A DNA stretch of 64,000 nucleotides from Zygnema cylindricum (GCA_037447655.1 JBBHKE010001198.1:196179-260178), one strand, 5' to 3'. Shown: positions 1 through 12,383, numbered from the stretch's first letter. Program-made: numbers and translations. Notes: a model not told the origin generated them from the letters alone.

Positions 1-428
1 AATTTTTAGCGAACTGACACTGCGTAGGATGACATTCCGTGGGAAAAATAACCGGGAAAAAAAAAACCTTAAAAAAATCTCAAATAGCGTAGTTTATTCT
101 ATATTTTTCATTACTCTAATTACGGCTATGTCTAAACTTGAAAAAAAAATCGGACAAAAAAATCTTTTTCTGTGAGTTTTGAGCGACTTTTTATTAAAAC
201 CGTCAGATTCGGACGATCTGACGGTCGTTGATGAAAGAAACGATCTAAGAAGATCACATGAAAAGCCCATAACACAACTTACGACAAGACTATCGTCAGA
301 TTTGGACGATCGGACGGTCGCTGATGAAAGTAGCGATCTAAGAAGATCACATGGAAAGCCCGTAACACAACTTACGCTAAAGGCGGCCTACAAAAGGCCT
401 ACCAAAAAACATCTACTTTTGAACTATG
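1..428. mobile_element. Right end of a TIR element of the CCATAG family
   Basis: The segment ends in CTACTTTTGAACTATG, which matches the right terminus of the complete element at 63428-63967. It also shares that element's internal sequence around 195-290. Two roughly 80-bp direct units (about 202-284 and 295-374) carry the GATCxGACGGTCG core and the ACACAACTTACG block. The left end lies outside the window. I see no transposase, so this is probably a non-autonomous DNA transposon. Confidence 0.55.
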
Positions 429-997
429 TTTCACTCTGGTGATGTCGCCATTCCTGTTTTTCCTTTACATTGACAGCAAATTCATTCTCTTTTCTTCCTT
501 TACGCCGATTGGAAATTCACTACACCATTATATGTTCATACTTTTTTATTAAAAACATAGTCCAACAAGCCATCCCTAAAGTATACAAAACGGTCAACAA
601 CTTTCTCAACACTAAAAATCTTTCATAAAAAATATCTTTTTTGACAAAACTCACATTGATTTCAAACTGCCATTTTAGATTCCATTTCATTACAGACGTC
701 GCTCATTACTCCATACTTAAAACGGTTATATAAGTCAGTCAACACTATACATGTTTTAAAATAAAGTTATTCGTTTTGAAAAATAAACCTCACTTTATTA
801 AATTAGGTCATATTATGGATTGGGAAGGACTTTGAAAAAAGATTGATCATGGAATTGTTCTTAAAACTGTGCCTTTTGTTAACTTTCAATGATACTAGTC
901 ATCAAAGTGAAGAGGGGTTGAATTTATTAGCATTTATGATGTTTTTAGCACAAGAGAACTTAATTTCCGAACACAGGTTTGCATAAATTTTGCAGAT
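429..997. other. AT-rich stretch without a recognisable gene
   Basis: No coding region, RNA gene or clear repeat was found. The sequence is AT-rich and leads into the Harbinger remnant. It may contain that element's 5' flank or terminal inverted repeat, but I could not identify a TIR or a TTA/TAA duplication. Confidence 0.4.
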
Positions 998-2150
998 GTG
1001 TTTGGAAGGATGATGGCCAATCGAAGAACGTTGTTTAGGGAGTTCTACATCCTCCCGCGAAGTCTACACTTTTCTATGAACCTTATCGATAGCTACGACG
1101 ATGACGGGTATAAGAGCATATTTCGACTCTCACGTAATCTAGTGAATTATTTGGTAGAGGTGTTAAGAGAACAGATGGAAACAAATCCACCGCTAACTTT
1201 CTTTAACATTCCTAACAGGAAGCTTAGTGTGAAGTGACAAATAGAGATGGTGCTTTATCGTTTGGCCACAGGGAATAGTGCTTTATTTGTTGGCGACCAT
1301 TTCGAAGTTAGTAAAGCAACAGTGTTAGGGAAACAAGCGGTCTTTTGTAAGGCTGTTTGGGAAATTCTTACTCCTCGCTTAATTAAATGGCCGACTAGAA
1401 GCATGTTTAACGATATTGTAATCGCGTTTAAGGATTATAAATTCAAATTCCCAAATTGTTGCGGTGCAGTAGACGCTACTCACCTTAGCATTGGTTTAGT
1501 GGATGGTATGTGGCCATCTAACTAGTTTGATAGAGAAAAAAATTATAGCACAGTATTACAAGCTGTTGTAGCTCCGAATTGTCGTATAATAGATGCATGT
1601 GTGGGCTGGGCGGGTAGCGTGCACGACTCAAGGGTGTTTAGAAATTCAAGAATCGGAAATGCGATCATTTTTGGAGGAGGAATAAAAGGCCCATCCATTG
1701 ATGTAACAAGGATAGAGGTGCCACCATTTATTTTAGGCGATGCGGGCTATCTGTTGAGCAAAGGGTTGATCACTCCGTATCTAGGAACGGATATTCAAGA
1801 ACCGGAAAAGGTCATTTAATTATTTTCATAGCAATCGACGGATGTGTGTCAAGAGGACAATCGGAGTCTTGAAGCGAAAGTGAAGAGTATTAAGCAGAAA
1901 AATGATATACAGACATACGGAAAATTTAGTCAATACCATAATCACAGCATGTACCTTACACAATTTGTTACTTCATGAAGATACATCTTACATTCGAGAT
2001 GTTTCCCTACCTACGACGCCACCAAATGAGGAAGAAAAAGGTGATAGGGAAAACAATGGCGCGTATGATTGTGTCGAATGGAGACAATTACGCGATTTTT
2101 TGGTTGATGACTTATACAATAGGCATGGGGTATATCTAATGGAGGGTTGA
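998..2150 (+). pseudogene. Decayed PIF/Harbinger transposase (DDE_Tnp_4 type)
   Basis: This is a remnant of the transposase that cuts and pastes PIF/Harbinger elements. In order it shows an N-terminal helical region (FRLSRNLVNYLVEVLRE), the family's LYRLATG block, the first catalytic Asp in GAVDATH (about 1465), the second in GSVHDSRVF (about 1616) and the third-region GDAGY (about 1740). An HSNRRMCVKRTIGVLKRK stretch follows near 1828. In that stretch the position usually occupied by Glu of the VERxFG motif reads Lys. A C-terminal TACTLHNLL block lies near 1945. The frame is broken by stops near 1236, 1524 and 1886 and by a shift near 1820. A Myb-like gene that usually partners this transposase lies about 2 kb downstream on the opposite strand. 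Family assignment is firm; an active product is excluded. Confidence 0.85.
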
Positions 2151-2571
2151 CAACTAGGTCAAAACATGATAAAAGTGAAAATAGAATGTGGATATGTCAT
2201 CTAGTTGATATAGATTTGTAGCATTCAAGCGTAAAAAGATCAAACATAGAGTAGAAGTGAGCGAGTGGGAAGGAAAGAGTTTTGAAAATTGATTGGAAAA
2301 TTAAGAGTTAAAATCTTTTGGAAAGTGACCGGTCTTTATTGGGAGGATAGTTGGTAAAGGAAAAAAATATAAATTAGATTTAAAAAATTTGTAAAGGCTC
2401 AATACGTAATACTTGGTATGGTTCAATGAGATTTTTTCACTTGTTAATTGATATCGTTCCGTATTTTTGAATCATTCTCGTGAATTACGTAAGAATAGTT
2501 AACTTCTTCTAGCCTCTTTATTATTTGCGTTGTCTTTATGGATGGTTTGTGCATCTATTTGAATGTCTTTG
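2151..2571. other. Unassigned spacer
   Basis: This is AT-rich DNA after the transposase remnant. I see no gene or clear repeat in it. Confidence 0.4.
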
Positions 2572-2589
2572 TTATGTTTTTACATGATT

Positions 2590-3480
2590 ACATTGGCTAT
2601 GTCTTGGAGAGAGGAGAGGAAAAAAGGAGAGGTTAGAGTGAGAGAGGGAGAGTAAAAGGAAAAGAGGGATTTTACATTTTAGGGGGAGAGAAATGTAGAC
2701 AACAAAATTTTGAGAGAGGGGAGGAGAGGAAAAGGGAGAGGTTTTGTTTGGAGAAAAGGAGAAGGCATAATTTTGAGAGGAGTGGGAGAGGGAATGTAAA
2801 ATATCAGATTTTATGAGGGAGGAAGATAAGGACGGCATACTTAAAAGAGAGGGGAGGAGAGGGATATGGAGAGGGAATTTTTGATACAGAGAGATAGGGA
2901 GAGCTTAGAATTTTGAAGGAGGCAAGGAGAGCTCTGAATTTTGAGAGAGGCAAGAAGAGCTCAAAATTTTGAGAGATGCAGTGGTAGAGAGAGAGATAGG
3001 GAGAGCTCAAAATTTTGAGAGAGGCAAGGAGAGCTCAGAATTTTGAGAGAGGCAAGGAGAGCTCAAAATTTTGAGAGAGGCAATAAAAGCTCTGAATTTT
3101 GAGAGAGGCAAGGAGAGCTCAAAATTTTGAGAGAAGCAATGGGAGAGAGAGAGATAGGGAGAGCTCAGAATTTTGAGAGAGGTACGGAGAGCTTTGAATT
3201 TTGAGAGAGGCAAAGAGAGCTCAGAATTTTGAGAGAGGCAAGGAGAGCTTAGAATTTTGAGAGAGGCAAGGAGAGCTTAGAATTTTGAGAGAGGCAGTGG
3301 CAGAGGGAAAAAATTATCAGATTTTTGAAGGAGGGAGATATGGATGGCATAATTAAAAGAAAATGGAGGAGAGGGAAATGTAGAGGGAATGGTTGGAATA
3401 GAGGGAGAGTGAAAGGGCAGAAATTTGAGAGAGGCAGTGAGACATGACAGTTTATTGCATGTGTTACATAGGGAGAGAGA
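2590..3480. repeat. Purine-rich region with a 28-bp minisatellite
   Basis: The + strand is almost pure purine. From about 2900 to 3300 a unit of about 28 bp built on GAGAGCTC and ATTTTGAGAGAGGCAAG repeats many times with small changes. GAGCTCaAAATTTTGAG gives each unit a short palindromic core. Diverged units flank the array on both sides. The open frames called on the - strand here are low-complexity Ser/Leu/Phe products of the repeat and are not genes. Confidence 0.85.
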
Positions 3481-4194
3481 AAGACGACAAGGAAAACAAG
3501 TAGATAAGAACAATATTAAATACCAATTGAAAAATCATATCAGTGTAAACACAATTTTCAAAGTAATTACGTTGGTAAAGACACTTTTTGTCATTCTCTT
3601 TCAAAAATTACATTTTTTACATAAAACACAAGTCTTTTAACAATTTTGACCACACAGCGTGGTTTTTGTATTTTTTAAAGTTTCTTGTACATTTCTATAC
3701 CTCCACTCGTGACATAACTAAATATAATATCAAACCCCTAAAGTAACCCTAAAGAACACTAAAAGCACAATAAAATTGAAACTTTTTCAAAAACGTTATG
3801 ACCTTGACGAAAATTGCTTGCCCCCATCAACAACAATAAATTTTTTTTTTTTAATAAAACTAATACACATTTTCAAAAGAACGCAAAACAAACTCAATTA
3901 AATAAAAGTAGTTGAAATAATAATGTCAGAAACGATAACGTGAAAATATAAAACCAAACATCAAAATCATTATGTACACATTGTAAACTAAAAAGAATGA
4001 TATGAATATAAAAAATTCGTACATTATAATATCAATTTGCATTTGATGTGTTCCCTCCTTCACGATTTTTGTTTTGGGCAAACATCTAAATAGCGCCGAT
4101 CAACTTTTGTCTCCCTTCGTTCTCCTTTTCCCTTTGTTGCTCTTTTTTCTCCCAATTCGCCATCAACATTTCTCCAAACTTGTTAATTTTATCT
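3481..4194. other. AT-rich spacer between the two Harbinger-type genes
   Basis: Nothing recognisable was found. The stretch contains short A and T runs and no credible frame. Confidence 0.4.
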
Positions 4195-6498
4195 TTATTT
4201 TGTTTCTAACGTCCCTTGTATTTCTCCAGCTGCCTCTTGAAACGCCTCGAGATCTAATGCACCTGTTTTATTTGTATTTATTCTCTTTCGTGTATTATTG
4301 TCATCAGATTGTCCAAACAAATTTTTTTCAGTACTCCCGTCATCTTGGAGTGAGGTTGATTTATTTAGGCTTACCATGTACGTATCACGCACATGGGTAG
4401 GTGGAATGTTTTGGTTCCCACCCACGGCTTCATCCATTGCTGCATAATATCGTTCTCCAAAAGAAGATGACAACTTTTTTTTCGGTCCTACTTATTGTTG
4501 ACATCATCCAGAAATCTTGATTGCCGGACGCGATTTTCATCTGCCAAACTTTAACCTTCTTATAATCCTTTTGTAAATTGTCCCACTTTTGCCAACACCG
4601 TCTGATTTTTTTTTTCATCCCGTGCGTTTCTAGTTGTGTACAAATCAATTTCCATTTTTCTTCTGCGGTCTGATGAATGGCTTGTAAACCATTTGTTTTT
4701 TTTTTGTAGCTCTTCCCCCTTCATCGAAATCATCTTTAGAGTTTCGTTTTCACTCCAGCGACCATAAACATTCAAAGGGTTTGTTGTTGTTTTTTTGTGT
4801 TTTTGTCGTTTATTCGGCGCTTGACTATCCTCCGTGTTACTTATTGTTTTTGGATCTGTATTTTGGGTTCCTCGTTTCATGCCTCATTTGTTACATTTGA
4901 TACCTTTTTTTTTATTGTTGCACATGTTTCGTTCAAGTTACTGGCCCCTAAGTCTGAACTTTGTTGGGTACAACCTTCTCCACCTACAAAAAAAACAAAC
5001 ACAAACCAAATTTTCTACATTTGCTAGTAACATTTTTTTTGCTTGAAATAATAGTGGAACAAAAACAAATAAATTGTCTTCTTTCTATCCAACTTTGTAT
5101 TCCTATCACTCTCATTCTCCTTCTCCTTCTCTCCAAAATCTGCCCTAAACCTTTCCCTCACCCTCTCTTTCTTAAAAACGTGCCATCTCTAGGTTTCTCT
5201 TTTAAAAAACATACAATTTTCCTGTCTAAAAATTTATGGTGAAAAAAAAAATCAACAAAAAAAAGGAAAAAGAAGAAAGAGTTGAAGAAAAGTATGGAGG
5301 AGAATGATGAAGAAGAGAATGGGAAAAAAAAGGATGAGAAGGAGGATTAAAGGACGAAGAGGTGAAGAAAAAAGTGTGAAGGATACAAAAAACCTCCCCT
5401 AAAAATTTGCCTATTTCATCTACCTCTCCCTCTTTCCCCCACTCTCCCTCTATTACTCAAAAAAATCTGCCTCGCCTAAAATTATGCCATCACTCTCTCC
5501 TCCTCTAAAAAATAAACACTTAAAAGCCTACCTATTCCACTACATCTTTCTTAAAAGAAAAAAAATGGATAAAAGAGGAAGGAGAGAGTTAAAAGAGAAG
5601 AGAAAAAAGTGAAAACAAAATTCAACAGGAAGAAAAAAAGGAAGGAGGTGAAGAAGAGCAAGGAAGAGGAATAGAAAATAAAAAAAAGGAATAAAAAGAG
5701 GGAATAAAAATAAATATTGCTATCACCCTCTCCTCATCTCAAAAATATACACACTCTTTGAATCCTGCGTATTCCTCTACCTCTCTCTTAAAAGAACAAA
5801 AAAGGGATAAGAGAGGAAGGAGAGAGTTAAAAGAGAAGAGAGTAAAAACAAGATTCAACAAACAGAAAGAGAAGAAGAAGTTGGTGAAGAAGAGCAAGGA
5901 ATAGGAATGGAAAATAGAAATAAGAATAAAAAGAGGGATAAAAAATTCTGCCATCAACCTCTCCTCATCTCAAAAATATACACACAATAAAAACTAGAAG
6001 AGAAAAAGGAGAGTGAAGAAGACAAAAAACTTCCCCTAAAAATCTGCCCATTTCCTTTACCTCACCTTCTTTCCCCCACTCTCCCTCTCTTGCTCTCAAA
6101 AATCATCCTCTATCAGAATTTTACTGTCTCCCTCTCTCAAAATCAACCTTTTTCTTTTATCTCTCTTTCTTTCTTTCACTTTATTGAAGTCATATTTTTT
6201 TTTATCAAAGAAAAGGACTAAAAAGGCAAAAAAGTACAAGATGAAGAAAATGAAGCTGAAAAAGATAAGTTCTTTGAAGTAAATATATGTATACCTCACC
6301 TGTTACAACTTTTTCTTGGTCAAAGTTGCCTCCTCCTTCTAAGTTGATGGGGTTCTCACAATTTCCCCCAGGCCTAGAGTTTTGCGATTGGTTCCCAGCT
6401 CCTTGGATGGTTGAAGTGCCAAATTTTTGTGGAATAGATGATGGTAATGTTCTCGGTGGAAAAGCAAACGGGTTGAAATCGCCCCTTATGAACGACAT
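4195..6498 (-). pseudogene. Myb/trihelix-like DNA-binding protein, two exons, frameshifted
   Basis: This probably encodes the Myb/SANT-like protein that PIF/Harbinger elements carry beside their transposase. The diagnostic stretch runs in pieces from about 4760 down to 4500: RWSENETLKMI, then a Cys-Trp segment (RCWQKWDNLQKDYKKVK), then SGNQDFWMM. This is the pattern of plant trihelix/Harbinger Myb domains. An upstream exon (about 6498-6303) begins with MSFIRGDFNPF and ends at a clean donor, ACAG|GTGAGG. A T-rich acceptor ending TTTGTAG|GTGG lies near 4985, and the phase fits across the junction. The frame then shifts at an A-run near 4890, and again near 4620 and 4470. The intron (about 1.3 kb) is filled with purine/pyrimidine repeats. 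The Myb-like assignment is fairly sure. The link to the transposase at 998-2150 is inferred. Confidence 0.6.
5240..6190. repeat. Purine/pyrimidine-rich duplicated segments inside the intron
   Basis: Long GA-rich blocks alternate with CT-rich blocks. Similar segments recur: a CTCTCCCTCTTTCCCCCACTC block near 5420 and again near 6080, and a block around AAAAGAGGAAGGAGAGAG near 5575 and again near 5810. I read this as repeat expansion within the intron of the Myb-like gene, not as coding sequence. Confidence 0.6.
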
Positions 6499-6810
6499 CC
6501 TGATGAGTAAATTGGATTCAGGATAACTTACACGGTAGACCATAGCCTGGATAGCGACGCTTAAATAAGCATCAAAGGTCCTTTTTTATATCTGTTTTCT
6601 TTTTAAAAAAATTGATGTGATACATAAAATTTTGAGAGGATGGCGGGAACTCCATCTTTCCTTTCTTTTATGAAATTTAAAATTACGTTGGAAGATTCCA
6701 TTCTATTTAAATTTACACTCACATTTAAATTTGTGTTTGAAACCAAAAGGGACAAAAAATAGCGCGCGAAACCATAGAGCTGGAAGGAGGACAAAAATTG
6801 TACTTTTTTG

Positions 6811-6908
6811 GGAAGGCAAAAACGATTTTTGCCTTCCATTTTTAAGATGGCAAAAACGTTTTTTGCCTTCCAAAAGAAGTACGATTTTCGAAAAATTGTA
6901 CTTCTTTT
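6811..6908. repeat. Cluster of three perfect or near-perfect hairpins
   Basis: Stem 1 pairs GGAAGGCAAAAA (6811-6822) with TTTTTGCCTTCC (6826-6837). Stem 2 is GGCAAAAA/TTTTTTGCC near 6849-6867. Stem 3 pairs AAAAGAAGTAC (6872-6882) with GTACTTCTTTT (6898-6908) around an inner ATTTT/AAAAA stem. No gene overlaps them. Confidence 0.8.
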
Positions 6909-7034
6909 CGTCAAAGGTTTTACGGTCACCTTGTCCGACGGCACGTGACTTTAAGTACGTGCGAAAATTTTAATTTTTCTTTGTCGCACGTCTTTATAGT
7001 CCACGTGTAATGACTCTACACGTTATGTATTGCC

Positions 7035-7112
7035 CAACCCACCTCGCGGAGGTGGGTTGTGCAACACAGAGGCGGATGTAGCGTTTGCTTCGCGGATGTA
7101 GCGTTTGCTTCG
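7035..7112. repeat. GC-rich hairpin followed by a 20-bp direct duplication
   Basis: CAACCCACCTC and GAGGTGGGTTG form a perfect 11-bp stem with a GCG loop (7035-7059). Directly after it, a 20-bp unit containing GTAGCGTTTGCTTCGCGGAT occurs twice in tandem. The surrounding 6.9-8.3 kb holds no gene that I can support. Confidence 0.7.
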
Positions 7113-8296
7113 CGGATGAAGACCAGAATAGGATCGGGCGTTTGATGTTTTCTCCCGGATCTTTAGAGAATCGTAATCTTATTTTCTGTAATGTTCTTTT
7201 CCAAAAATTCACGATGAGATAGTACGGCATGGTACGGCCAAGTACAAAAATGTGTAATAAACCTCACTTTTCGTCTGATGTAACCATACCCTAAGAACGT
7301 AATCGGAACTTACGTCTGTGACGACTGTATACGTCGACAATACCTGCGACGGTTGTCAACGTCTACAATCTGTGTTGTCGCACGTTAATTTTGGAACTGC
7401 TTGTGATGTCGCATGTTTTACCGTTACATTGTAGACGTATCGCCATCCAGCCTTTGTCGTTTCACGGTTGAAGAAGATGCAATTTGCCTCTGCTTCGCCC
7501 GTCCGCTCGACGTGAAATGGCATCAGAATTTTGAGACCCTTTGAAAGAAAAAATCCGTACTAGACAAAAACGGAAAAAACCAAACAAATTGTGTATTTTT
7601 TTTTGTCGTATTTGAACGCAAACGGACAAAACATAGCGAATTTTGTACTGTTTTTGTCTTTGGAAATCGTATGAAAATTTTGAAAATTACGGCACGTGCA
7701 AATACATGTTCCTATTTGTTTATCGACAATACCTAGTTTTAAAACAAATCGCGCATGTGTTTCAAACATAAGTTTGAAAATGACGTTTTTTGTCATGGAA
7801 GTGTGTCGAAAACCACAAGACGACAAATTATCGTACATCCTAAGTTCGAGGATGACGCAAATTGTACCCTACAAATTTGCGATTCCTTGGTACGGTTGCA
7901 ACTTAGGCAGTACGACGCTAAGTTTTACAAGAAAACGACAAAAAAAAACCCTTATTTATGCACATGGGGACATACCCTAAAAAGAAAAAACATTATAGTC
8001 GCATTCGTCTCTGGTGAAAGCGATAACTGATCGTCAATATTTTTTGTGTAAGATCTTGAGCCGTTGAGTGTTTTGAGTTTTTATTGGCCTTGTCATGTTC
8101 CAATTTTGATGTAATGAAAAAAGACACATGGTACAATCCCATTTGTTGTATCCCGCGTGGTTGTAATGGTATGATAACGGCCAGACAAATTCGACGTCAC
8201 ACCAAAATGTCGTGATATCAATATCGGTAGAGTAATGTACAGTATTGTAATTTTAATTTTTCCGCGTGCGATCCTATCATATCACGCCATACACTA

Positions 8297-8798
8297 CACC
8301 GTGAATCATAATTAAAGTAAATTACTCTAATTCGATCACTCGAAATTTTGACTATATCACATCAAATAGAGTAAATGATTCTATTTTTTTCATTATGCTA
8401 TTTAAGGTAAGGTTTATTTAGCGTTTTTAATTCTAATATATGTTTGTTTTAAAAAGTGTTGAGTACGGACGATGTTCGACCGTGCACAATTGTACTTTTA
8501 TAAGTAAAAAAATACAAATAATGATTTAATGCATGCCATTATCATGCAAATGCGTTTTAACAAACCGTGTAGTGCAAACATCATAGTGACGATAAACTGT
8601 ATGTTTTGTCAGATTATGTACGAAAACCTTATTTACAGTAGAGGATATTAGCCTGCCAAATTAGAATACACTGCATAAATTAGAGTAAATTCATTTTTGA
8701 AAAAGTTCTATCACATAAATTAGAGTAAATTACTCTAATTTTTTTTTTTCTCTTTTTTTTCTCTAATTTTTTCATTACTCTAATTACGATGCGCGGTG
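8297..8798. mobile_element. 502-bp MITE, copy 1, TA target duplication
   Basis: The element is bounded by TA on both sides and starts CACCGTGAATCATAATTA. It ends with the inverted match AATTACGATGCGCGGTG. Its length equals that of the copies at 56606-57107 and 61045-61546. It is AT-rich, has no coding capacity and contains an internal series of AATTAGAGTAA motifs. A TA duplication with CACC termini would suit a Tc1/mariner-type mobiliser; that part is inference. Confidence 0.8.
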
Positions 8799-8800
8799 TA

Positions 8801-9200
8801 CACCGCCAATCACTATTAGCGAGTTGTACGCTAATTCCGTCCCACTTTTTTTTTAAATTCTTCATTAGTGTAGCTCATTCTATTTTTTTTTATACTCTAT
8901 TTAGAGTTCAGTTTAGTGTATCGTACAAAACGGAAGTACGTCATCATTTAATTAGTGTGGTGTACGGACAGTGACAGACCGTACAAGATCGTACCTTTTA
9001 AATAAAAAGGTACAATTCATTATGTTTAATAGTCGCGGACGCATGAGAATGTGCGATCTTAAATGGGGTTCAATCCAGATAGTAAAAAATTACGTTCGCA
9101 CATATTTGATCAATAACCGCATCATCGACAGTGTGAACGTCAAACATATACGCATGAAGAAGTCAACTTTTTCAGTAAATGAACGTAACTGAATGCAATG
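8801..9200. mobile_element. Partial MITE-like element sharing the same terminus
   Basis: It starts directly at the TA that closes the 502-bp MITE, with CACCGCCAATCACTATTAGCG. That is the terminus type seen at 55746 and 55244. Internal GTGTGGTGTACGG and GTCAGACCGTAC blocks match 55910-55940. I could not locate its right end. Confidence 0.4.
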
Positions 9201-11562
9201 TTGCGCCATCGTATTACAGTAACTTTGATATATACGGTTTGGACTCCAAGGAGGTTCCTTGTAAGAAGTTATAGTTATTATTAATGCTATTTTATGGCTA
9301 TGGTTCAATTAGCGTAAAAGTTTACGGTATTAAGGTGAAAATGGTTCCATTTAGTATAAATGTCTATTGTAATAAGGTGCCGAACACAAATAAGGTAAAT
9401 GTGTATGTTAAAACGGGGTTGAGGTGCCAAACAAACCTTAATTAAAGTTATTATTTGAAATTAATTGAATGAAATAACAATATTTGGTGTTGGTGATATT
9501 TGGGGAGAGGAAACGCCGAATGCGGACAACCTATAAAAAAAAGGATCGATTCTTAGCGAATCACAACCAACCGTTTTTGGTGGAATCTGACGCATACGGC
9601 GTTATGATGAGAAATTTTTAATTCGTTCACGGGGAAGCAGGCAAAAACTCCGCCGCTTGTTCCACATTTCATCCATAGATTCCATTTCCTCAACCGCAAG
9701 CGTTCCTCAACCTCCCTATTGACCTGCCATTTCCTCATCCCGCCACCCTGTCTCCTCCATATCTCCCTAAATCTATGGTGAAAAGCTCTCCCTCTTCCAT
9801 TTTGGGTGTCCCTCCCCCTCGCTATTTTTGTCGCCTCCTTTTCTCCCCATAGGTTTGCTCCACCTCCCCCTCTCTCTCCCCTCCTCTCTCTCTACTTCTA
9901 TCGCCATTTTTTTAGTTTCTCCTCTCCCTCTCACTCCCTTTCACTGTGCCTCTCCCTATTTGTTAATACGCTCTCTCCATATTTTTATCACTTCCCCTCC
10001 TTCTCACACAGAAGAAACCGATCGCGTCCCTCTCATGGTGTCTCTCTTCTCCCCGTTCCCCCCTTCCCCCCCTTCAACTACTGCCCCCTCGCCCTCACTC
10101 TATCTCATTCCTTTTTCGTAGCCCTATTGGATTTGTTTCATGTAGTTGTTATGTTTTTTGTACCTTTTGTTTTATTCTGGTGTATTTTATTGTTATGCTT
10201 GCATTTGAATTATTTTGATTATGGTTGCTAATTTGTTAGTGGTTCCGTTTTTTTTTTGTCTTTTTTGCAGTTGTAGTTGTGACTTACACATAATTTCATG
10301 TACATGTGGAAAAAATGAGAATACGAATAAAGTATTAAAGAATAATTTTTGAACAAGAGGGGGGAAGTGAGGGAGGAGGGGAAAGAGGGAGGCGAGGAAA
10401 AGAAGGGAGTAGAGGTGGGAGAGGAGAGAGGGGAAAAAAAAAGAGATTACAAAAGAGGGAGGGTAGGAGTTCGAGATAAGATTTCGTTTGTTCCGTTTTG
10501 AATTACATCTCTCCACAGTTCTATAGCTAAGGTTTTTATTTACATTTGAAAATTTTTGTACAACTGTTATGTACCCCATGAAATGAATATAAAAGAAAGA
10601 ATAAGTCGTTTTTGTTTTATATATTATCCATATTTTTTTTATGTTTTTTACTTGTGTTTTTTTTTTTTTGTATTCTATATATGATTTTTCTCTTTGTTTG
10701 TAACTTGTGATTTTTATTGTAAAAAAGTTATGGTCTGATGTTATATTCGATATCAAGATTAAAAAAATAAAGACATTGTAGTACAAAAATCAAAATACAA
10801 AAGACAATAAAAATAAAAATGACTTCTAATTTTTGATTTTGATTTCAATGGGTTAAACTTAAGAGGAAAAGTGGATGTTTTGTCCACTATTTCGGAAGAA
10901 AAAAAAAACGAGATTACAATTTATTTGTCTGTGCAAAGACTGCGCGTTTTCACATCACACACATGTAATTTATCAGATAGTCATTTTAAAACACCTATGT
11001 ACACCTTCTATTTATAGTGTAGACTAACTTGTATCATTCAACGACGATACATTTTTGTTCTTGAATGGTAAAACTTAGTTTATCATCAAAATTACCATTC
11101 AGCGACGAGACGTTCTCGTTGCTCGATTATCGTGCCGAATTTTTGCACTTCATCGATGAGACTGTTTCATCGGTAGAACTGTCTTAATAACAGAATTGAC
11201 CTAGCGATGAACTGCATTTGTCGTCAATCGTAAAATACAACATGTAACCAACGAATCCCCAAAAACATTGAAAACATTCCGAACATTCAATATCATCGAA
11301 GTACTTTTTCCAAACACCCTTTACAACAACAAACTTCAAAATAAAAAACAAAGAAAGATACGAATATATTGAATTCATCACGGATAAAATGTACCCAACA
11401 TTTTTTGCTAAACACTAAGTACAGGTACCACAACAACCATCAAAAACTACTAATCAACACAAGAAAAAAACATCGCTAGTTCTATACTTTTATGCTAAAC
11501 AATATTCTCCACTTCACAAACTACACTACTTCTCTATAAAATGACTCAAAATATTCGGTATC
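9201..11562. other. Non-coding, with a pyrimidine-rich block and short inverted motifs
   Basis: 9700-10140 is a CT-rich block whose long frames are Ser/Pro/Leu low complexity. 10370-10450 is purine-rich. 11035-11180 has several CGACGA/TCGTCG-type inverted motifs like those at 18876-18987. No gene or RNA was recognised. Confidence 0.45.
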
Positions 11563-11817
11563 TTATTCAGGTTCAACGTCATCGGGGACTTCATCCTCCC
11601 AAGTGTCGGCATCTTGAATGCCTCGAACAAAATTTCGTGCCACTCTTGAAGGAATTGGCACCTCATCACCTTCGAAATGACATTGCCATTTCATGATGAT
11701 GGTTTGTAAATCTGGGGTTAGCATTTTTTCCTCCCATTTCTCGTCCCTCAACGATAATCCGCACTGAATCATAGCTTTACGTGCGTAAACAATCCCATGT
11801 TGGTTCTTCATTCTGTG

Positions 11818-11905
11818 GACTTTACGAATTTAATTGCGAGCCAACCTAAGGAAAATAGCCTGACTTTACGAATTTAATTGCGAGCCAACCTAAGGAAAAT
11901 AGCCT
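11818..11905. repeat. Exact 44-bp tandem duplication
   Basis: Two identical 44-bp units lie head to tail inside the transposase remnant. Because 44 is not a multiple of three, the duplication by itself breaks the reading frame between LRLAR and the YARKAM block. Confidence 0.9.
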
Positions 11906-12383
11906 TCTCGGGCCCGAGTAGCTTCCCAGACCAACCCTTGCCACTCGGAAGGAACCACGCATGCTTCTCGATCCCATTCATTTTCCAATCCTCCCATTTT
12001 CGAGACCAAACCTCTTTAATCTTAGAAATTACGAAGGAATCAGCGGGTTGCACAAGGTGAGTCGCGCACGGAGGGAAGAATTGGAGAATTGTCCTCTTGG
12101 CGAGTAATACTCGGCTTAACTCCTCGGAATTATTATGACCCCCCACAATTTTTGAGGAAGATGATTTTCTCGCGTCCATCACGATCTCCTTGGTAACACC
12201 TCGGTTCTTCTATCTTTTGCGGGTATACAGTTTTATTGTTCCATCATTTGGGGGCGGTTCGGTAGCAAACTCCTTCAGTCAGGAAAAATAAAGGATAGGG
12301 GGATGGGGTGAGTTACATGAGGGGGATAAAAAGAGGGAGAGAGAGGGAGGGGACAGGGAGAAATAATAAGTGAGGGGGAAGGG

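Noticed and set aside
2572-3213. Several - strand frames rich in Leu, Ser and Phe
   Set aside because: They are translations of the 28-bp purine array and carry no protein motif.
9415-9441. Tourist-like terminus GAGGTGCCAAACAAACCTTA
   Set aside because: It resembles a PIF/Harbinger MITE end, but I found no opposite terminus or TTA duplication.
9806-10231. 141-aa + strand frame
   Set aside because: Low-complexity Ser/Pro/Leu product of a CT-rich block; no start context, domain or partner.
10193-10786. 197-aa - strand frame
   Set aside because: Lys/Tyr/Ser composition follows the AT- and GA-rich DNA; nothing recognisable.
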